Translations under genes and position numbers: made by a program
Shown here: positions 4,622 through 6,049 of the stretch, in pieces
How positions within the stretch are numbered: the stretch's first letter is position 1
Layout: the number at the start of each line of letters is the position of its first letter
Source: Treponema sp.
GTDB lineage: Bacteria > Spirochaetota > Spirochaetia > Treponematales > Rectinemataceae
Reading direction: 5' to 3'
Length of the DNA stretch: 6,049 nucleotides
NCBI GenBank assembly: GCA_017849315.1
Contig: JAFIHQ010000140.1
Location: 1 to 6,049, forward strand
Notes under the pieces: model-generated
Seen by the model: the letters and a program-made list of their open reading frames with translations, nothing else
The model's database searches: none
Told to the model about the DNA's origin: nothing

Positions 4622-6049
4622 TTACCATTCAAACTCCATTTGCATTGCTGCCCGGCTCTTTCTGGTCTGCTTCTTAAACCTGGGATCGACAAGCATAGAA
4701 CGCAAGAACTCTGGATTATCGAGTGGAGACCTCGGATTTGCAAAGCCTCTGCCACTTGCAAAATCGTCTGGTAGGATAATTCTGCCAGAAACCGTAAGAA
4801 ACCAGCGTGCCCGCTTCATGACAACACCGAGTCGCGGCAGACTCGTGAGGCTGAGCGGGCCCGATCTCCGGGCTTGAACGATGCGCTTGGCCGAGGTTCG
4901 GCCAATTCCTGGCACCCGCAGCAAATCCAGATATGGCGCCTTATTGACTTCAATAGGGAACATTGCCAGATTCCGCAGAGCCCAGCTTGACTTTGGGTCG
5001 ATATCGAGGTCGAGAAATGGGTGGTTGACGTCCAAAATCTCATTTGCTGTAAAGCCATAGAAACGAAAGAGCCAATCCGCCTGGTAGAGCCGATGTTCGC
5101 GGGCAAGCGGCGGGGCGCTCACTGCCGGAAGCCGCGGATCCCCACCCGTCGGGATAAATGCCGAATAATAGACTCGCCTAACGTCGAATGCAAGGTAGAG
5201 GTTTTCTGCCAAGGTGAGTATTGTAGTGTCCGGTTCGGGACTTGCTCCTATAACAAGCTGAGTGGATTGGCCTGCTGGAATAAGGCCTGCTTTGGGATCG
5301 CGGGGTCGCCCATGGCGCGCATCGAACACGGAAAGACCTTGCCCCTGCCTTGGATCATCCATACCGGCAAGCGCGGCGGAACCAGGCATTGCGGCTGGAG
5401 TTGCAAAGGCGTCGGCAGTTGTGACCGCAGGTGCCATTACCCCAGTAAGAGCGGTGGCATTGTTAGTGGTGACCGCAGATACGGCAGATACGGTAGATGC
5501 GGTGGCGTTCTTTTCGGCGTCCGCAGTTGGCGCAATAGCTGCAGCCGTTGTACTAGCCGCGGAGGCAAGCGTAGGTTCGAAGCCGGAGGCCCTGGCTAAG
5601 GCCCGCATTGGCCCGAAGATGGCCTGCGGTGTTTTATCCGGAGCAATGCGGGCAAGGCTTGCAGCACTGGGCAGCTCGATATTGACCGAGGCCCGATCTG
5701 CCCAACGAGCAGCTTCCAGTACCAGCTCCTGCGACGCTCCCGGTATAATTTTCAGGTGGAGATAGCCATTGAAATGCTCCCTTGTTCTGAGCGTCTTTGC
5801 CACGTGGATAAGCCGCTCCATGGTGATGTTTGGACTGCCTGTCACAGCGGAGGAGAGGAATGCGCCTTCGATGTAGTTGCGCCTATAGAACTCGACAATG
5901 AGCCGGATGAGCTCCTCTTCTTCAAACGCGGCTCGCGGGATATCGTTGGAACGACGGTTGACACAATAGGCACAGTCATACGCGCAAACATTGGAAAGCA
6001 AAACTTTAAGCAGCGAAATACAACGGCCATCGGCCGACCACGAGTGGCA
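4622..6049 (-). CDS. Radical SAM protein with C-terminal helix-hairpin-helix, TIGR03916-like (5' end outside window)
   Basis: The last 475 residues of a radical SAM enzyme are visible; the frame is open to the right edge, so the N-terminus is missing. The iron-sulfur cluster motif CxxxCxxC is CAYDCAYC (residues 22-29 of the visible part), followed by VNRRSNDIPRA, typical of the family annotated as a putative DNA modification/repair radical SAM protein. Further family blocks are AVTGSPNITMERLIHVAKTL (68-87), IPAGQSTQLVIGA (257-269), RRVYYSAFIPTGGDPR (291-306) and ADWLFRFYGF (324-333). A helix-hairpin-helix follows (LRVPGIGRTSAKRIVQARR, about 377-395), which in other proteins binds DNA non-specifically. 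The enzyme should cleave S-adenosylmethionine to a 5'-deoxyadenosyl radical; its target is unknown. A low-complexity Ala/Thr-rich insertion of about 100 residues (about 156-254) splits the radical SAM domain from the AGQSTQ block. The DUF4130 partner gene follows after 90 bases. A TTG at 6001 could be mistaken for the start, but conserved-looking sequence (CHSWSADGRCISLL) continues upstream of it. Confidence 0.9.
   Translation of the reverse strand, partial: CHSWSADGRCISLLKVLLSNVCAYDCAYCVNRRSNDIPRAAFEEEELIRLIVEFYRRNYIEGAFLSSAVTGSPNITMERLIHVAKTLRTREHFNGYLHLKIIPGASQELVLEAARWADRASVNIELPSAASLARIAPDKTPQAIFGPMRALARASGFEPTLASAASTTAAAIAPTADAEKNATASTVSAVSAVTTNNATALTGVMAPAVTTADAFATPAAMPGSAALAGMDDPRQGQGLSVFDARHGRPRDPKAGLIPAGQSTQLVIGASPEPDTTILTLAENLYLAFDVRRVYYSAFIPTGGDPRLPAVSAPPLAREHRLYQADWLFRFYGFTANEILDVNHPFLDLDIDPKSSWALRNLAMFPIEVNKAPYLDLLRVPGIGRTSAKRIVQARRSGPLSLTSLPRLGVVMKRARWFLTVSGRIILPDDFASGRGFANPRSPLDNPEFLRSMLVDPRFKKQTRKSRAAMQMEFEW
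5288..5584 (-). other. Low-complexity Ala/Thr/Val-rich insertion within the radical SAM protein
   Basis: About 99 codons between the conserved ALARASGFEPT region and the GLIPAGQSTQ block encode mostly Ala, Thr, Val, Ser and Pro. Typical pieces are TTAAAIAPTA and TVSAVSAVTT. The second half turns more polar (DDPRQGQGLSVFDARHGRPRD). Degenerate 9-base DNA repeats (GCAGATACG at 5475-5483 and 5484-5492 on the + strand, then GTAGATGCG at 5493-5501) encode the VSAVSAV part and suggest growth by slippage. As I recall the family, only a short charged linker stands here, so this is probably a flexible surface loop. Confidence 0.7.

Noticed and set aside
5262..5765. Plus-strand 167-codon Ala/Val-rich frame opposite the radical SAM gene
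   Set aside because: It is the antisense image of the Ala/Thr-rich insertion; GC-rich Ala codons read as Ala/Gly/Arg/Cys on the other strand and leave few stops. Conserved blocks support the minus-strand gene.

Overview
The window looks like an ordinary chromosomal stretch of a moderately GC-rich bacterium. The best guess is a spirochaete (Treponema/Spirochaetales type). That rests on remembered family distribution (DUF3798 binding proteins, the radical SAM/DUF4130 pair) and a relaxed lipobox in one lipoprotein, so it is low-confidence inference. No tRNA, rRNA, CRISPR array, insertion sequence or phage gene was seen.

Left half, + strand. Bases 1-380 hold the 3' end of an unrecognised gene. 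A promoter-like pair (TTGTCA/TATAGT, 441-470) and a strong ribosome site precede an exported DUF3798 protein (517-1704), which resembles a periplasmic substrate-binding protein. Only 47 bases later comes a Gfo/Idh/MocA NAD(P)-dependent oxidoreductase (1752-2921). The two are probably co-transcribed and may sense or import a compound and then oxidise or reduce a sugar-like metabolite, though no permease or ATPase is present here. The oxidoreductase stop codon lies inside the first unit of a seven-copy, 20-base tandem repeat (2911-3050).

Right half, - strand, converging on the left half. Read in the direction of transcription, the order is: a 5'-truncated radical SAM protein with a C-terminal helix-hairpin-helix (6049-4622, TIGR03916-like), a DUF4130/TIGR03915-like partner (4531-3659), and an MliC-like lysozyme-inhibitor lipoprotein (3551-3099). 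The first two form a known but functionally uncharacterised pair predicted to act in DNA repair or modification. Both carry low-complexity insertions between conserved blocks. The lipoprotein may be a separate unit, because 107 bases separate it from the DUF4130 gene.

The most notable points are the radical SAM/DUF4130 pair and its Ala/Thr-rich insertion, the two-variant 20-base tandem array between convergent genes, an MliC domain lacking one cysteine of the usual disulfide, and a 12-base direct repeat just upstream of the DUF4130 ribosome site. No wholly new system could be demonstrated from the sequence alone.
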